DNA from: Mucilaginibacter empetricola
Lineage (GTDB): Bacteria; Bacteroidota; Bacteroidia; Sphingobacteriales; Sphingobacteriaceae
DNA: 64,000 nt
Assembly: GCF_024808665.1 (NCBI RefSeq)
Contig: NZ_JANUBZ010000012.1
Location: 1 to 64,000, forward strand
Direction: 5' to 3'
In this document: one piece after another, positions 43,324 to 52,779 of the stretch
Layout of the letters: each line of letters starts with the position of its first letter
Position numbering within the stretch: position 1 is the first letter of the stretch
Program-made: the position numbers and the translations under genes
Notes under the pieces: generated by a model
Told to the model about the DNA's origin: nothing
The model's database searches: none
Seen by the model: only the letters and a program-made list of their open reading frames with translations

Positions 43324-44322
43324 ATGATGAATATTTATAATATGCCCAGAAAAACAGTTTTTATTGCTGTATTAATAATGCCATTGATTTTGGCAGCGGC
43401 ATCACTAACCGCAGCGGCAAATAATAAAAACGAATTAAAAAATGACACTATGAAAAGTTATGCTGTTCATTATAAAACCATCAAGGCTGATGGTTTAAAT
43501 ATTTTTTATCGCGAAGCAGGGCCAAAAAACGCACCTGTAATTCTGTTGATGCACGGCTATCCTACTTCGTCTGTTATGTTCAGAAACCTGATCCCGGTAT
43601 TGAGTAAAAAATATCACGTTATTGCACCCGATTTGCCTGGTTTCGGCTTTTCAGATGCACCAAACCGCAGCGAATACAACTATACATTTGATAACCTTGC
43701 CAAAACCATGCAAGCCTTTATTGATAATATGGGTCTGAAACGCTTCGCGATGTATATTTTTGATTATGGAGCGCCGGTTGGGCTGAGGTTGGCTGTGGCC
43801 AATCCCGAAAAAATTACCGGTATCATATCACAAAACGGGAACGCATATGAACAGGGGTTACTGGACTGGAGTGATGGCCTGGTAAAAGCTTATTGGGATC
43901 ATGATACGAAACAGAACAGGGATGCACTAAGGAAATATTTCACGCTGGAAGGCATCAATTTTCAATACAGGCACGGCGTAACGGATCAATCGCTTATAGC
44001 ACCAGAAGGCATCTATATTGACGATCATCAGATGCAACGGCCCGGTAATGTTGAAATACAACTGGATCTGCTGCTGGATTACCGGACAAATGTTAAACTA
44101 TATCCGGCTTTCCAGGCTTACTTTCGGAAATATCAGCCCAAACTATTGGCAGTGTGGGGAAGTAAAGATCCTTATTTTTCGCCCGCCGGGGCCGAAGGAT
44201 TTAAACTGGATGACTCCAATGCTATTGTGAAGCTTTATGACACCGGGCACTTTGCCCTGGAAACACACGGTGAGGAAATTGGCCAGGATATGCTGGATTT
44301 TATGCCGGGCTTACCTCAATAA
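43324..44322 (+). CDS. Exported alpha/beta hydrolase with Asp nucleophile (epoxide hydrolase / dehalogenase-like)
   Basis: 332 residues. An N-terminal hydrophobic stretch (VLIMPLILAAASLTAAA) suggests export. The fold markers are LMHGYPTSSVMF (oxyanion region), APDLPGFGFSDAP, the nucleophile region AMYIFDYGAPVGLRL with Asp, and a catalytic His in YDTGHFALETH. Asp in place of Ser points to the epoxide hydrolase or haloalkane dehalogenase group, so it probably detoxifies a small reactive molecule. Middle gene of the operon, 17 bp before the oxidoreductase. Alternative inner starts (Met7 or Met43) would give a cytoplasmic enzyme. Confidence 0.85.
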   Translation: MMNIYNMPRKTVFIAVLIMPLILAAASLTAAANNKNELKNDTMKSYAVHYKTIKADGLNIFYREAGPKNAPVILLMHGYPTSSVMFRNLIPVLSKKYHVIAPDLPGFGFSDAPNRSEYNYTFDNLAKTMQAFIDNMGLKRFAMYIFDYGAPVGLRLAVANPEKITGIISQNGNAYEQGLLDWSDGLVKAYWDHDTKQNRDALRKYFTLEGINFQYRHGVTDQSLIAPEGIYIDDHQMQRPGNVEIQLDLLLDYRTNVKLYPAFQAYFRKYQPKLLAVWGSKDPYFSPAGAEGFKLDDSNAIVKLYDTGHFALETHGEEIGQDMLDFMPGLPQ

Positions 44323-44339
44323 ACATTAACTTACAAAAG

Positions 44340-45320
44340 ATGAAAGCACTTATTCTGAATGAATTTAATACGCCCTATCAATTACAGGACATCAAAAAAC
44401 CTGTAGCCGGTGATGGCGAAGTACTGGTGAAAATTATGGCCAGTGGCATAAACCCGCTCGATTTAAAAATACAAGCAGGACAGGCGGCGCACGCAAAAGC
44501 TGTATTACCTGCTATATTAGGCATTGACCTGGCCGGCGTAGTCGAGGCCGTTGGCAAAGGCGTAACCGGATTTAAAATTGGCGACGAGGTATACGGAATG
44601 ACCGGCGGCATTGCTGGTGTTCAAGGTAGCCTTGCTCAATATGCCGCTGTTGATGCCAACCTTTTGGCGTTAAAGCCAACCAACCTGACTATGAAAGAAG
44701 CGGCCGCACTACCTTTGATTTTTATAACCGCCTGGGAAGGCTTGGTTGACAGGGCAAAAGTAAATAAAGATAAAACCGTTTTAATACAAGGTGGCGCCGG
44801 TGGTGTTGGCCATATTGCCGTACAAATTGCAAAAGCATTTGGGGCAAAAGTTTTTGCAACAGTTAATCCGGCAGATTTTAGCCTGATTAAATCATATGGT
44901 GCTACGCCTATTGATTATAACCTGGCAGTGGAGGATTATGTACAGCAATATACCCAGGGTGATGGTTTTGACATAATATTAGATACCGTGGGTGGTGCCG
45001 TTTTAGATGCCTCATTTAAGGCTGCCAAACAGTATACCGGGCATGTTGTGAGCATATTGGGTTGGGGCAATCACGCTTTGGCGCCGTTATCATTCAAAGG
45101 GGCTACCTATTCGGGTGTTTTCACCTTATATCCTTTAATATCAGGAAAGAACAGGGAACAACATGGTGATATTTTGAGAAAAGCCACCGAAATGGCAGAA
45201 AATAAGCAACTAATACCAATAATGAGCCAGGAGAATTATACACTGGAAACTATTGAGGATGCTTACAAGGCCATGGCCAACGGTAAAACAAAAGGCAAAG
45301 TGGTGGTGTCCATTCAATAG
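44340..45320 (+). CDS. Zinc-independent MDR quinone oxidoreductase-like NADP(H) enzyme
   Basis: 326 residues. GroES-like N-terminal half (MASGINPLDLKIQAG, GIDLAGVVEAVGKGVTGFKI) and a Rossmann domain with the nucleotide motif IQGGAGGVGHIAVQIAKAFG. No catalytic Zn ligands (Cys/His cluster) are visible, so it belongs to the quinone-reductase branch. Probably reduces quinones or alpha,beta-unsaturated carbonyls, fitting a stress or detoxification operon. Full length. Confidence 0.93.
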   Translation: MKALILNEFNTPYQLQDIKKPVAGDGEVLVKIMASGINPLDLKIQAGQAAHAKAVLPAILGIDLAGVVEAVGKGVTGFKIGDEVYGMTGGIAGVQGSLAQYAAVDANLLALKPTNLTMKEAAALPLIFITAWEGLVDRAKVNKDKTVLIQGGAGGVGHIAVQIAKAFGAKVFATVNPADFSLIKSYGATPIDYNLAVEDYVQQYTQGDGFDIILDTVGGAVLDASFKAAKQYTGHVVSILGWGNHALAPLSFKGATYSGVFTLYPLISGKNREQHGDILRKATEMAENKQLIPIMSQENYTLETIEDAYKAMANGKTKGKVVVSIQ

Positions 45321-45354
45321 GAAATAGGCTAAAAAAGCCGAAGCATAGTTAAAT

Positions 45355-45729
45355 ATGAAAGTTCTTAAAGGGAAAGTTGTCAGCGGAATCGGTGATTTCG
45401 CTTACTGGATACAAAAGCTGGAAGCTTGGTACACTAAAAAAACCGGCATTGCTTTGTTCCCCGGCACACTAAATATAGAACTTGAGTTCCCTTATGATTT
45501 ACCTGCTAACACCATTCGCCTCGAAAAAGAAGAGTACGGCGGAACAGTATCAATAAGTATGCAACCTTGTACCATATTCGGGCACCCCTCCTTTATTTTA
45601 CGTACCGATAAAAATGCTGCAGGACTTGGCATCCATGGACTCCACATTATTGAAGTGGCATCTGCCATCAAGTTTGGGGATGTTTATGGGCTAAAAGATG
45701 GAGACATGGTCGAGGTGATACTGGGTTAG
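45355..45729 (+). CDS. DUF120 protein, CTP-dependent riboflavin kinase-like
   Basis: 124 residues. The DUF120/RibK pattern is visible: MKVLKGKVVSGIGDFAYWIQ, then ALFPGTLNIELEF and FGHPSFILRTDKN. Archaeal members phosphorylate riboflavin to FMN using CTP. In a bacterium with its own ATP-dependent RibF such a gene is unusual. It ends the operon of the MDR oxidoreductase, 34 bp downstream, so it may supply flavin or bind a related ligand. A convergent hairpin follows. Confidence 0.8.
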   Translation: MKVLKGKVVSGIGDFAYWIQKLEAWYTKKTGIALFPGTLNIELEFPYDLPANTIRLEKEEYGGTVSISMQPCTIFGHPSFILRTDKNAAGLGIHGLHIIEVASAIKFGDVYGLKDGDMVEVILG

Positions 45730-45753
45730 TTTTATATTATGGCTGGCATTGTC

Positions 45754-45778
45754 CCCGACTAAGCTGCGCTTAGCCGGG
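45754..45778. terminator. Bidirectional hairpin between convergent genes
   Basis: CCCGACTAAGC (45754-45764) pairs with GCTTAGCCGGG (45768-45778) with a single mismatch and a TGC loop. Sits between the DUF120 gene and the methyltransferase. Confidence 0.65.
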
Positions 45779-45793
45779 TATAATACCACTCTC

Positions 45794-46516
45794 CTATTTT
45801 ATCCCACCAAACGCAGCAAAACAAGAGTTTTTATGTAATACTTCGATACTACTAAACCCAGCTTTGGCAAGCAATGCCAGTTGATAATTCAATGAGCGGG
45901 GCGTATCTTCATAGTGCACATAATCCATTACTTTTTTGCGGTATTCGGGGCCGCCCAGTTTCTCTAAATGGCTGTCGTATTTATCTTCAAACAATTTATT
46001 AATTAATGCTGATTCATGGATAATTAGATCTGAGATCCAGAAACTGCCGCCTGGTTTCAGGGCTTTATAAATTTTGTTGAACATTAATTCCCAATCATCA
46101 TCATCACGTAAATGATGCAGGGTGGCCGCAGCCAAAACAATATCAAAATGATTATCGGGCAGATCGAGGTTACGCATATCATCCTGTATTAAAGTAACCG
46201 TGCCAGTAGTTTGCGCCGAAACACGTTCTTTGGCTTTTTGCAGCATGGGCATGCTCAAATCATTCAGCACACAGTTTAGATTGGCAGCCTTGCTCAACAT
46301 TTTCAGGGTATAGTTACCGGCACCGCAGCCTATGTCGAGCAGATTCGCGGCCTGTGGGTTGGCATATTTTGCGGCTTCTGTGCATAGCTCCATGGTTAAT
46401 GGTGCGTCAATGGTAGTTTGCTGTCCTGTTTCCAGGTTGGAGAAACGTTCAACATCTACGTCAAACCTTTCTTTAATTTCCTGGTTTGTTGCTTTTTTTG
46501 AGTAATCTGTTTTCAT
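45794..46516 (-). CDS. Class I SAM-dependent methyltransferase
   Basis: 240 residues. Motif I (ANLLDIGCGAGNYTLKML) and the motif-II-like LPDNHFDIVLAAATLHHLRD define the SAM-binding Rossmann fold; the acceptor is unknown. No signal peptide. Its start faces the LysR gene at 46601 with an 84-bp gap, so the LysR protein is a natural candidate regulator. Confidence 0.9.
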   Translation of the reverse strand: MKTDYSKKATNQEIKERFDVDVERFSNLETGQQTTIDAPLTMELCTEAAKYANPQAANLLDIGCGAGNYTLKMLSKAANLNCVLNDLSMPMLQKAKERVSAQTTGTVTLIQDDMRNLDLPDNHFDIVLAAATLHHLRDDDDWELMFNKIYKALKPGGSFWISDLIIHESALINKLFEDKYDSHLEKLGGPEYRKKVMDYVHYEDTPRSLNYQLALLAKAGFSSIEVLHKNSCFAAFGGIK

Positions 46517-46600
46517 GCTTAAGTTTTGATTTGACGAAGTTATTGCGTTTAATCATATTTGTAAAGTATCAATTTTATCAACTATTGATACCTAATAAGT

Positions 46601-47485
46601 ATGGAATTGCGACATCTTTTATATTTTAAAACGGTTGCTGAGGAATTACATTTCAGAAATGCGGCCTTAAAGCTCTTTATTTCGCAGCCACCATTAAGCC
46701 GGCAAATAAAGGAGCTAGAAGATGAATTGGGCGTATTATTGTTTACACGCAAAAACAAACGGGTAAGCCTTACCGATGCCGGTGCGTATTTTAAAGTCGA
46801 AGTAGATGCCATTTTTGCCCGCCTTGAAGAAAGCAAAAGCATAGTACAGCAGATACATAAAAGCGAAAGCGGCGAATTGAAAATTGGCTATATCAGTTCG
46901 GTATATCAATCGCACCTGGCTGATGTTTTGATTGCTATGCGCGATGTGTTCCCCCATATTAAAACCAATTTGTTTGAGATACCCACCCTAACGCAGATAA
47001 AAGCACTGGAACAAGGTAACCTTGATGTGGGCATACTGCGTGCGCCTGTACATTCGGACCAGTTAACAGTGCAAACACTTTTTTTTGATCCCTTTATAGT
47101 GGTGATTCCGGCATCGGGCTTAACATTTAATACACAAGCCGAACTGGCAGCCTACCTTAAAAATAGTCCGTTTATATTTTTTAATAAGGATTTTGCACCC
47201 AGTTATAACGACAAGCTGATAGAAATATGCGGGCGCATGGGCTTTAAACCTACCATTGTGCACGAGGCCAACAATGTCCATTCTATATTGCAGCTGATTG
47301 AGGCAGGCCTCGGCGTATCTATTTTGCCCTATTCGCTTAAGCGACAATATGGTAATTTAAAAGTATCGTATATTGAATTGGAAAATATACCGGTAAATAC
47401 CGAGGTGGTATTGGCTTATAAACCAACTAATAAAAGTGCGGCGCTTAGGTGGTTTATTGAAAATTATTTGTCGGAACTGGAATAA
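46601..47485 (+). CDS. LysR-family transcription regulator
   Basis: 294 residues. Winged HTH at the N-terminus (MELRHLLYFKTVAEELHFRN, then AALKLFISQPPLSRQIKELE), linker helix, and a periplasmic-binding-protein-like effector domain (ELKIGYISSVYQSHLADVL onward). Divergent from the methyltransferase, the classic LysR target arrangement. Effector unknown. Confidence 0.95.
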   Translation: MELRHLLYFKTVAEELHFRNAALKLFISQPPLSRQIKELEDELGVLLFTRKNKRVSLTDAGAYFKVEVDAIFARLEESKSIVQQIHKSESGELKIGYISSVYQSHLADVLIAMRDVFPHIKTNLFEIPTLTQIKALEQGNLDVGILRAPVHSDQLTVQTLFFDPFIVVIPASGLTFNTQAELAAYLKNSPFIFFNKDFAPSYNDKLIEICGRMGFKPTIVHEANNVHSILQLIEAGLGVSILPYSLKRQYGNLKVSYIELENIPVNTEVVLAYKPTNKSAALRWFIENYLSELE

Positions 47486-47742
47486 ACGTAATTTGTGATC
47501 ATTATTAAAAGGGTGTCATGTTGAGGCACTCGAAACATGTGGGCAAAGGCCTTTACGCCTTTTGTCTGAATCAGAATTTACAGAATTAGCAGAATTTTTA
47601 AAGCAACGCTCTTTATCATAACCTTAAAGTATATGGGCAAAGGTCATCACGCTCGCTAACCACAAGCAAATTTGTTGTAGTATTGTGCAACCTTGTATTA
47701 GAAACCAACGTCAAATATCCAATTCACAACTAACCCAGCACA

Positions 47743-48639
47743 ATGAAGAAAACGATCCTATTTATTTTACTTTTTTCCGGCTATTGTTTAGTTAGTAAGG
47801 CACAAAATCAACTTTATGATAGTCCCGATAGCGCACAGTTTGTAACCAGCGATATCGATAATTTCTGGAAAGCATTTCAGCACTTTAAGCGCGATACCAC
47901 AGTTAATCCCTTTGGCCCCGAATATATTGCTATCGGCAGTCCTGGCATAGCGGGCTTTACCCCTGGTCGCATCCAGAATGCAGATCATTTATTTGCAGTG
48001 GTAAAAAAAAGACGGGCCGACTATGAAAAAGTGATGAGCAATACCCTGCGCATTAAGGAAAAGGAAAAACAGTTTCGCAGTACATTTTATGCTTTGAAAT
48101 ATTTATATCCGCAGGCCAAATTCCCAACGGTATATTTTGTTATCGGCGCGCATAACTCGGGCGGTACTTCGGGCACCAATGGCTTGTTTATTGGAGCCGA
48201 AATGCAAACCAATATTGATAACATGCCTTTTATTGTAGCACATGAACTGATACATTTTCAGCAAACATTTCCATCAGAAAACCCTACCCTATTACAGCAA
48301 AGCATAGTTGAAGGCAGCGCCGATTTTATTGGTGAATTGATTTCGGGTTCGCAGATTAACATTGCAGCACATACTTATGCCAATGTACACACAGATGCAC
48401 TTTGCAAAGAGTTTGTTTCAAAAATGAACGACAGAAGCTATATGGACTGGATGTACGGAACTTCGAAAAAAGACGACCGCCCTAATGATTTGGGTTATTG
48501 GATGGGTTACCAGATAACGGCACAATATTATGCAAAGGCGACCGATAAGAAACAGGCCATTTATGATATTTTAAACATTAAAGATTATACTGCGTTTTTA
48601 AATAAAAGCGGTTATCTGGATAAATATTTAGGCAAGTAA
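47743..48639 (+). CDS. Secreted metalloprotease-like protein (DUF2268-type)
   Basis: 298 residues. Signal peptide (TILFILLFSGYCLVSKAQ) then a helix-rich domain with PFIVAHELIHFQQTFP, an HExxH zinc motif near 163, and downstream IVEGSADFIGELISG containing the third-ligand-type Glu. Resembles the Zn-dependent DUF2268 group found in Bacteroidota. Likely periplasmic. No operon partner; a 258-bp gap with only low-complexity repeat sequence precedes it. Confidence 0.82.
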   Translation: MKKTILFILLFSGYCLVSKAQNQLYDSPDSAQFVTSDIDNFWKAFQHFKRDTTVNPFGPEYIAIGSPGIAGFTPGRIQNADHLFAVVKKRRADYEKVMSNTLRIKEKEKQFRSTFYALKYLYPQAKFPTVYFVIGAHNSGGTSGTNGLFIGAEMQTNIDNMPFIVAHELIHFQQTFPSENPTLLQQSIVEGSADFIGELISGSQINIAAHTYANVHTDALCKEFVSKMNDRSYMDWMYGTSKKDDRPNDLGYWMGYQITAQYYAKATDKKQAIYDILNIKDYTAFLNKSGYLDKYLGK

Positions 48640-48644
48640 TTATT

Positions 48645-48703
48645 GGTTCGGGTTTTGTCCAAACTCCACTTGATTTGAGTCGGAGCAGGACGAAACCCGA
48701 GCC
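48645..48703. terminator. Bidirectional hairpin between convergent genes
   Basis: GGTTCGGGTTTTGTCC (48645-48660) pairs with GGACGAAACCCGAGCC (48688-48703) over 16 positions, two of them G-U. A second inner stem (ACTCC/GGAGC) is enclosed. Separates the metalloprotease-like and SnoaL-like genes. Confidence 0.75.
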
Positions 48704-48712
48704 ATGATTTTG

Positions 48713-49078
48713 CTAATAAAAAAAGGTTTCAGATATTATCTTATCATCCTTTACGCCAAAAACTGCAATTTCTGCCAACTGTAATCGTTGGCCGTTTTTT
48801 AGGGTCATGTCCCTGCCCATGGCTACGCTAAAATAGTCGCCGCCAACCACCGGTTCGCCACAAAAGAAACTGTGTACTTCTGCTATAAGTTCTTGTCTGG
48901 CTTTTGACTTCGCTAAAACCGCTTCGATACCTTTGGTTACAGTAGGTACGCCCATTGCCAAAGCATGCTCCGGTTCAGTACAAACAATATCGGCACTATA
49001 AAACTGTTGATAAATTTCTACTACCTGCCTTTTTTGAAAAAGTTCGTAGTAGCGATTGGCTAATTCCTGAGTTGTCAT
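48713..49078 (-). CDS. SnoaL-like/NTF2-fold cytoplasmic protein
   Basis: 121 residues, no signal peptide. ANRYYELFQKRQVVEIYQQF, then YSADIVCTEPEHALAMGVPT and the C-terminal IAVFGVKDDKIISETFFY fit the SnoaL-like ketosteroid-isomerase-type fold. Divergent from the AraC gene at 49180 (101-bp gap), so it is probably that regulator's target. Function unknown. Confidence 0.87.
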   Translation of the reverse strand: MTTQELANRYYELFQKRQVVEIYQQFYSADIVCTEPEHALAMGVPTVTKGIEAVLAKSKARQELIAEVHSFFCGEPVVGGDYFSVAMGRDMTLKNGQRLQLAEIAVFGVKDDKIISETFFY

Positions 49079-49179
49079 TTTTTTTATTGATTATTTAATG
49101 ATACAAAGCTAGCTTGTTGATTAATACTTGAAGTATTAAAAAGTGTTATATATTTGTTCAATCGTATCAAAATATACAA

Positions 49180-50100
49180 ATGGACGCTTTAAGTACCGTA
49201 TTAGAGGCAACCAGGCTAAGAAGTGTTGTTTACAGCAAATTTCCCCTTTCGGCCCCATGGGGACTGGATGTGGTTAAGGACGAAAACTCGCAATTCTGGC
49301 GCTTGGTGAGTGGCAGTTGTACAGTTGGTTCGCCTGATGGCCGTATCATAGAAATGGCCGAGGGCGACCTGGTATTTGTGCCTAACGGAAGCGCTCATTG
49401 GATAGCCGATAAAGCTACAAGTCTGCGCATACCCTCGCCCGAGTTTGTTAAGGCTCGCAGGGCGGGCGTAAATGTTTTTAGCGGCAATGGTAATGTAACC
49501 ACCCTTATAGCTGGTCATTTTGAATTTGATTACCAGCCGCTGCATCCTTTTTTAAAGGATATGCCACCGATTATTCACATCAGACAATACGTTACAGAAA
49601 ACCAGTTATTACTAAGGCAGATTACGCAATTAATGCTGGAGGAACTCAATAACGAAAAGCCGGGAAGCAGGGTAATGCTAAAAAGCTTGTCGGAAATTAT
49701 GTTTGTCAATATCATAAGGGCATATTTGGATATGCAGCAGAATGGACCCGGCTGTGGTTTTCTCTCGGCATTAAACGACCCAAGGATCAGCAAGGCACTC
49801 AAACTAATACAGGACTTGCCCGAAAACAACTGGACGCTGGAGTCTTTGGCATCAGAAATTGGCATGTCGCGTTCTGTTTTCTTTAATCAGTTTAAAAGAT
49901 TAGTGCACGAAACACCCTTGAGCTACCTCACCAACTGGCGCATCAGGCATGCCCAAAAACTACTGATAACTGATAACAGCAAAATAGCTGAAATTGCGGC
50001 AAATGTCGGCTATCAATCGGAAGCAGCTTTTAACCGCATCTTTAAATCAAAAACAGGGCAAACGCCCGCAGCGTATAGAAGAGGCAAACTTTTTCAATAA
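49180..50100 (+). CDS. AraC-family regulator with cupin (Cupin_6-like) sensor
   Basis: 306 residues. Sensor half: RSVVYSKFPLSAPWGLDVVK, then FWRLVSGSCTVGSPDGRIIE and LVFVPNGSAHWI, typical of the cupin_6 AraC group often annotated as responding to small metabolites. DNA-binding half ~210-305: LASEIGMSRSVFFNQFKRLV, IAEIAANVGYQSEAAFNRIF, KTGQTPAAYRRG. Sits divergent from the SnoaL-like gene and convergent with the FtsX permease across a strong terminator. Confidence 0.93.
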   Translation: MDALSTVLEATRLRSVVYSKFPLSAPWGLDVVKDENSQFWRLVSGSCTVGSPDGRIIEMAEGDLVFVPNGSAHWIADKATSLRIPSPEFVKARRAGVNVFSGNGNVTTLIAGHFEFDYQPLHPFLKDMPPIIHIRQYVTENQLLLRQITQLMLEELNNEKPGSRVMLKSLSEIMFVNIIRAYLDMQQNGPGCGFLSALNDPRISKALKLIQDLPENNWTLESLASEIGMSRSVFFNQFKRLVHETPLSYLTNWRIRHAQKLLITDNSKIAEIAANVGYQSEAAFNRIFKSKTGQTPAAYRRGKLFQ

Positions 50101-50123
50101 TTTTATAACATCAATAAATACAA

Positions 50124-50155
50124 GAAAGCCTCAAATCTTCCAATTTGAGGCTTTC
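50124..50155. terminator. Strong bidirectional terminator
   Basis: GAAAGCCTCAAAT (50124-50136) and ATTTGAGGCTTTC (50143-50155) pair over 13 bp with a CTTCCA loop, followed by TCTTTTT. It separates the AraC gene and the FtsX permease. Confidence 0.88.
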
Positions 50156-50183
50156 TCTTTTTATCCCGACAGGAAACTTGAAA

Positions 50184-52550
50184 TTATTCTGTTTTTAAAC
50201 TCTTTATTGGGTTTACCACAGCCGCTTTTATCGATTCATAACTTACGGTGATCCAGGCAATGCTTAATGCAGCAAATGAAGCAACAAAAAACACCAGCCA
50301 GCTAACATTTATATGATAGGCAAAACCTGCCAGCCAGCTATTTACAGCATACCATGAAAGCGGTATAGCTATAACGATGGCGATAACAATGAGCCTGGTG
50401 ATACCCGATGATAATAAGTAAACTACATTTAATACCGATGCGCCTAATACTTTGCGCACGCCAATTTCTTTGGTGCGCTGCTCGGCCATAAAAGCCGACA
50501 AGCCATATAATCCCAAACAGGATATGAAAATACCCAAAATGGCAAACAGGTTAAAAATATTGCCCATTTGCTGTTCGCCTTTATAAAGTTTAGACAAATC
50601 CTGATCGAGGAAATCAAATTTAAAAGGATAGGCCGGGTTAAGTTGCTGGCTTATTTTGGCTAAGGCTTGTATAGTAGCGGCAGTTTTTCCGGGTTGTGTT
50701 CTCACCATTACAAAACCACCCATTTTATTAAACAACATTACCATCGGTTCTATAGCTTGTTGAACAGGCTTGAAATTAAAGTCCTTTACAACACCAACAA
50801 TGATCCCTTTGTTACCCCAGAGTGTTAAAGATTTACCAATGGCATTATTCGCATTTAAACCCATAGTCGCCACCATTTTTTCATTGATCATGAAGTTATT
50901 CGAATCGGTTTTAAACGCTCTTGAAAAACTACGGCCTGCCGCCATCTGCATGCGGAAGGTTTGAGTAAAATCTTCATTGACCGCCATTACCGGGAATGAC
51001 ATTTGTGAGTGCGGATCTTTACCATCCCAACCAACGCTAAAGGTCCAGGCACCTAAATTTGTAGGCAAATCTGAAGTTACAGCAAAGTCGCTTGTCAACG
51101 GGTTTTGTGCCAGTTCATTTTTAAACGCTTGTTGCCGGGTCCAGATATCGCCCGTCATGGGTACATACAACAAGTTAGCTTTCTCGAAACCGGGATTCCT
51201 GTCTCTGATAAACTTAAGCTGATTATAGATCACTACTGTACCCACCAGCAACACAATAGATACAGTGAATTGCAAAACCACCAAAGTATTACGAAACAAC
51301 AGGTTACCACCCATTGATTTTATATTGCCCTTAAGCACCTTAACCGGATTAAAACCCGAAAGAAACAAGGCCGGATAGCTGCCCGAAATGAGCCCGGTTA
51401 ACAAGGCTATACCAATAAGGCTTAGCCACAACTGGATGTTCGAAAAATCGAGTGTAAGTTTCCGGTTTGCCAGTTCATTAAATAGCGGCAAAAACATCTG
51501 CACCACCACCAGCGCAAGCACTAATGACAAGAAAGAAATCAATACCGATTCGCTTAAAAACTGGATCACCAACTGACCGCGTAAAGCGCCCGATACTTTA
51601 CGTAAGCCAATTTCTTTGGCCCTGCGGGCAGAGCGTGCAGTAGCCAGGTTCATAAAATTGATGCAGGCCACCGCCAATATCAAAATAGCAATAATAAAAA
51701 ATATGTTGACGTATTGCGCGTTTCCATGTCCCGGCATATCCCCCAGCCTTTCGGGCGCCAGGTGTATTTTGGTTAGCGGTTGCAAATGGAACGAAGCTTT
51801 CGTTCCCGGACTATGTTTATGGAAAATTTGACCGATTTGCGTTTCCAGCCTTGATAAATTAGCAGTTGAAGGATCAAAATTCTTATCTAGCTGAATATAA
51901 TCCCAAAAGTTATAGTTATCCCATATATTATTTTTCAAATCGTTATTGGTTCTTTCTAACGAAGTCATGGGCAATATGAAGTCGAATTGCAGATCGGAGT
52001 TTGCAGGAATATCAGCTAATACACCGGTTACCTGTAAATTCTCCTTATTGTTTTGCCGTATTGTTTTCCCGATTGGATCCTGATTGCCAAAATATTTTGT
52101 GGCCATTGCCTGTGTTATTACAATGGCATTGATTGGGTTTAATGCTGCGGCACGGTTGCCTTTAACCAGGGCATACGAAAATACATCCATAAAACTGGCA
52201 TCGGCATAAATAACATTTTCTTCTTCAAATTTTTTGTTGCCTGTTTCCAGCAGTATAGGATCAGCCGGTTGTATGCGCACTGCATTTTTAACTACCGGCA
52301 ATTCGGCCTTTAAACCGCCCGGCATGCCTGCAGAGTTAGCTGCACTTTTAGAATCACTAAAATCACTGACTACACGATAGATCTGCCCTGCGTTTTTGTG
52401 GAACTTATCGTAGCTCAACTCGTTTTGCACCCAAAGCAAAATCAAAATACTTGATGCCAGGCCGATAGTTAAACCCAATATATTTAAAATGGAGTAGGCT
52501 TTATCTCTTATTAAATTTCTGTAGGCAAGTTTTAAATATGTTTTTAACAT
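50184..52550 (-). CDS. ABC-transporter permease, FtsX/MacB-type
   Basis: 788 residues, the usual length of the Bacteroidota twin-FtsX permease. Start MLKTYLKLAYRNLIRDKAYS, MacB-like periplasmic core, two FtsX domains (SARRAKEIGLRKVSGALRGQ and AEQRTKEIGVRKVLGASVL), and a C-terminal helix set ending AVVNPIKSLKTE. Very similar in architecture to the permease half of the fusion at 20115. No ATPase gene is next to it. It is the last gene of the GLPGLI/barrel cluster, with a 230-bp gap and a repeat copy between. Confidence 0.95.
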   Translation of the reverse strand: MLKTYLKLAYRNLIRDKAYSILNILGLTIGLASSILILLWVQNELSYDKFHKNAGQIYRVVSDFSDSKSAANSAGMPGGLKAELPVVKNAVRIQPADPILLETGNKKFEEENVIYADASFMDVFSYALVKGNRAAALNPINAIVITQAMATKYFGNQDPIGKTIRQNNKENLQVTGVLADIPANSDLQFDFILPMTSLERTNNDLKNNIWDNYNFWDYIQLDKNFDPSTANLSRLETQIGQIFHKHSPGTKASFHLQPLTKIHLAPERLGDMPGHGNAQYVNIFFIIAILILAVACINFMNLATARSARRAKEIGLRKVSGALRGQLVIQFLSESVLISFLSLVLALVVVQMFLPLFNELANRKLTLDFSNIQLWLSLIGIALLTGLISGSYPALFLSGFNPVKVLKGNIKSMGGNLLFRNTLVVLQFTVSIVLLVGTVVIYNQLKFIRDRNPGFEKANLLYVPMTGDIWTRQQAFKNELAQNPLTSDFAVTSDLPTNLGAWTFSVGWDGKDPHSQMSFPVMAVNEDFTQTFRMQMAAGRSFSRAFKTDSNNFMINEKMVATMGLNANNAIGKSLTLWGNKGIIVGVVKDFNFKPVQQAIEPMVMLFNKMGGFVMVRTQPGKTAATIQALAKISQQLNPAYPFKFDFLDQDLSKLYKGEQQMGNIFNLFAILGIFISCLGLYGLSAFMAEQRTKEIGVRKVLGASVLNVVYLLSSGITRLIVIAIVIAIPLSWYAVNSWLAGFAYHINVSWLVFFVASFAALSIAWITVSYESIKAAVVNPIKSLKTE

Positions 52551-52728
52551 CTGATTGAATGGTTAAAGGCAATATATACTTCTAAATTAGCACTAAAACC
52601 CTATTCAAACTCATGCCACTTAGCAAATAACTGATAATTAATAACTTATAAATATCAAGCGAATAAAAATGTTCGGAAACGTTACAGCGCGGTGTTCGGT
52701 TTTAGTTTTTTTAGGTAGATAAAATTTA

Positions 52729-52769
52729 AAGGCATGAGTGTTCGAAGTCGGAGACGTTCGAACAGCGGG
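52729..52769 (+). repeat. Interspersed hairpin repeat, copy E (right half only)
   Basis: GTTCGAA (52740-52746) pairs with TTCGAAC (52757-52763), with the shared loop GTCGGAGAC and the trailing AGCGGGA. Lies between two minus-strand genes, in the same orientation as the others. Confidence 0.7.
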
Positions 52770-52779
52770 AAGCCTTAAA

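Noticed and set aside
47485..47743. TCAGAATTTACAGAATTAGC-like low-complexity repeat in the gap before the metalloprotease-like gene
   Set aside because: Only one local copy with loose internal repetition was seen; too weak to annotate as a repeat family.
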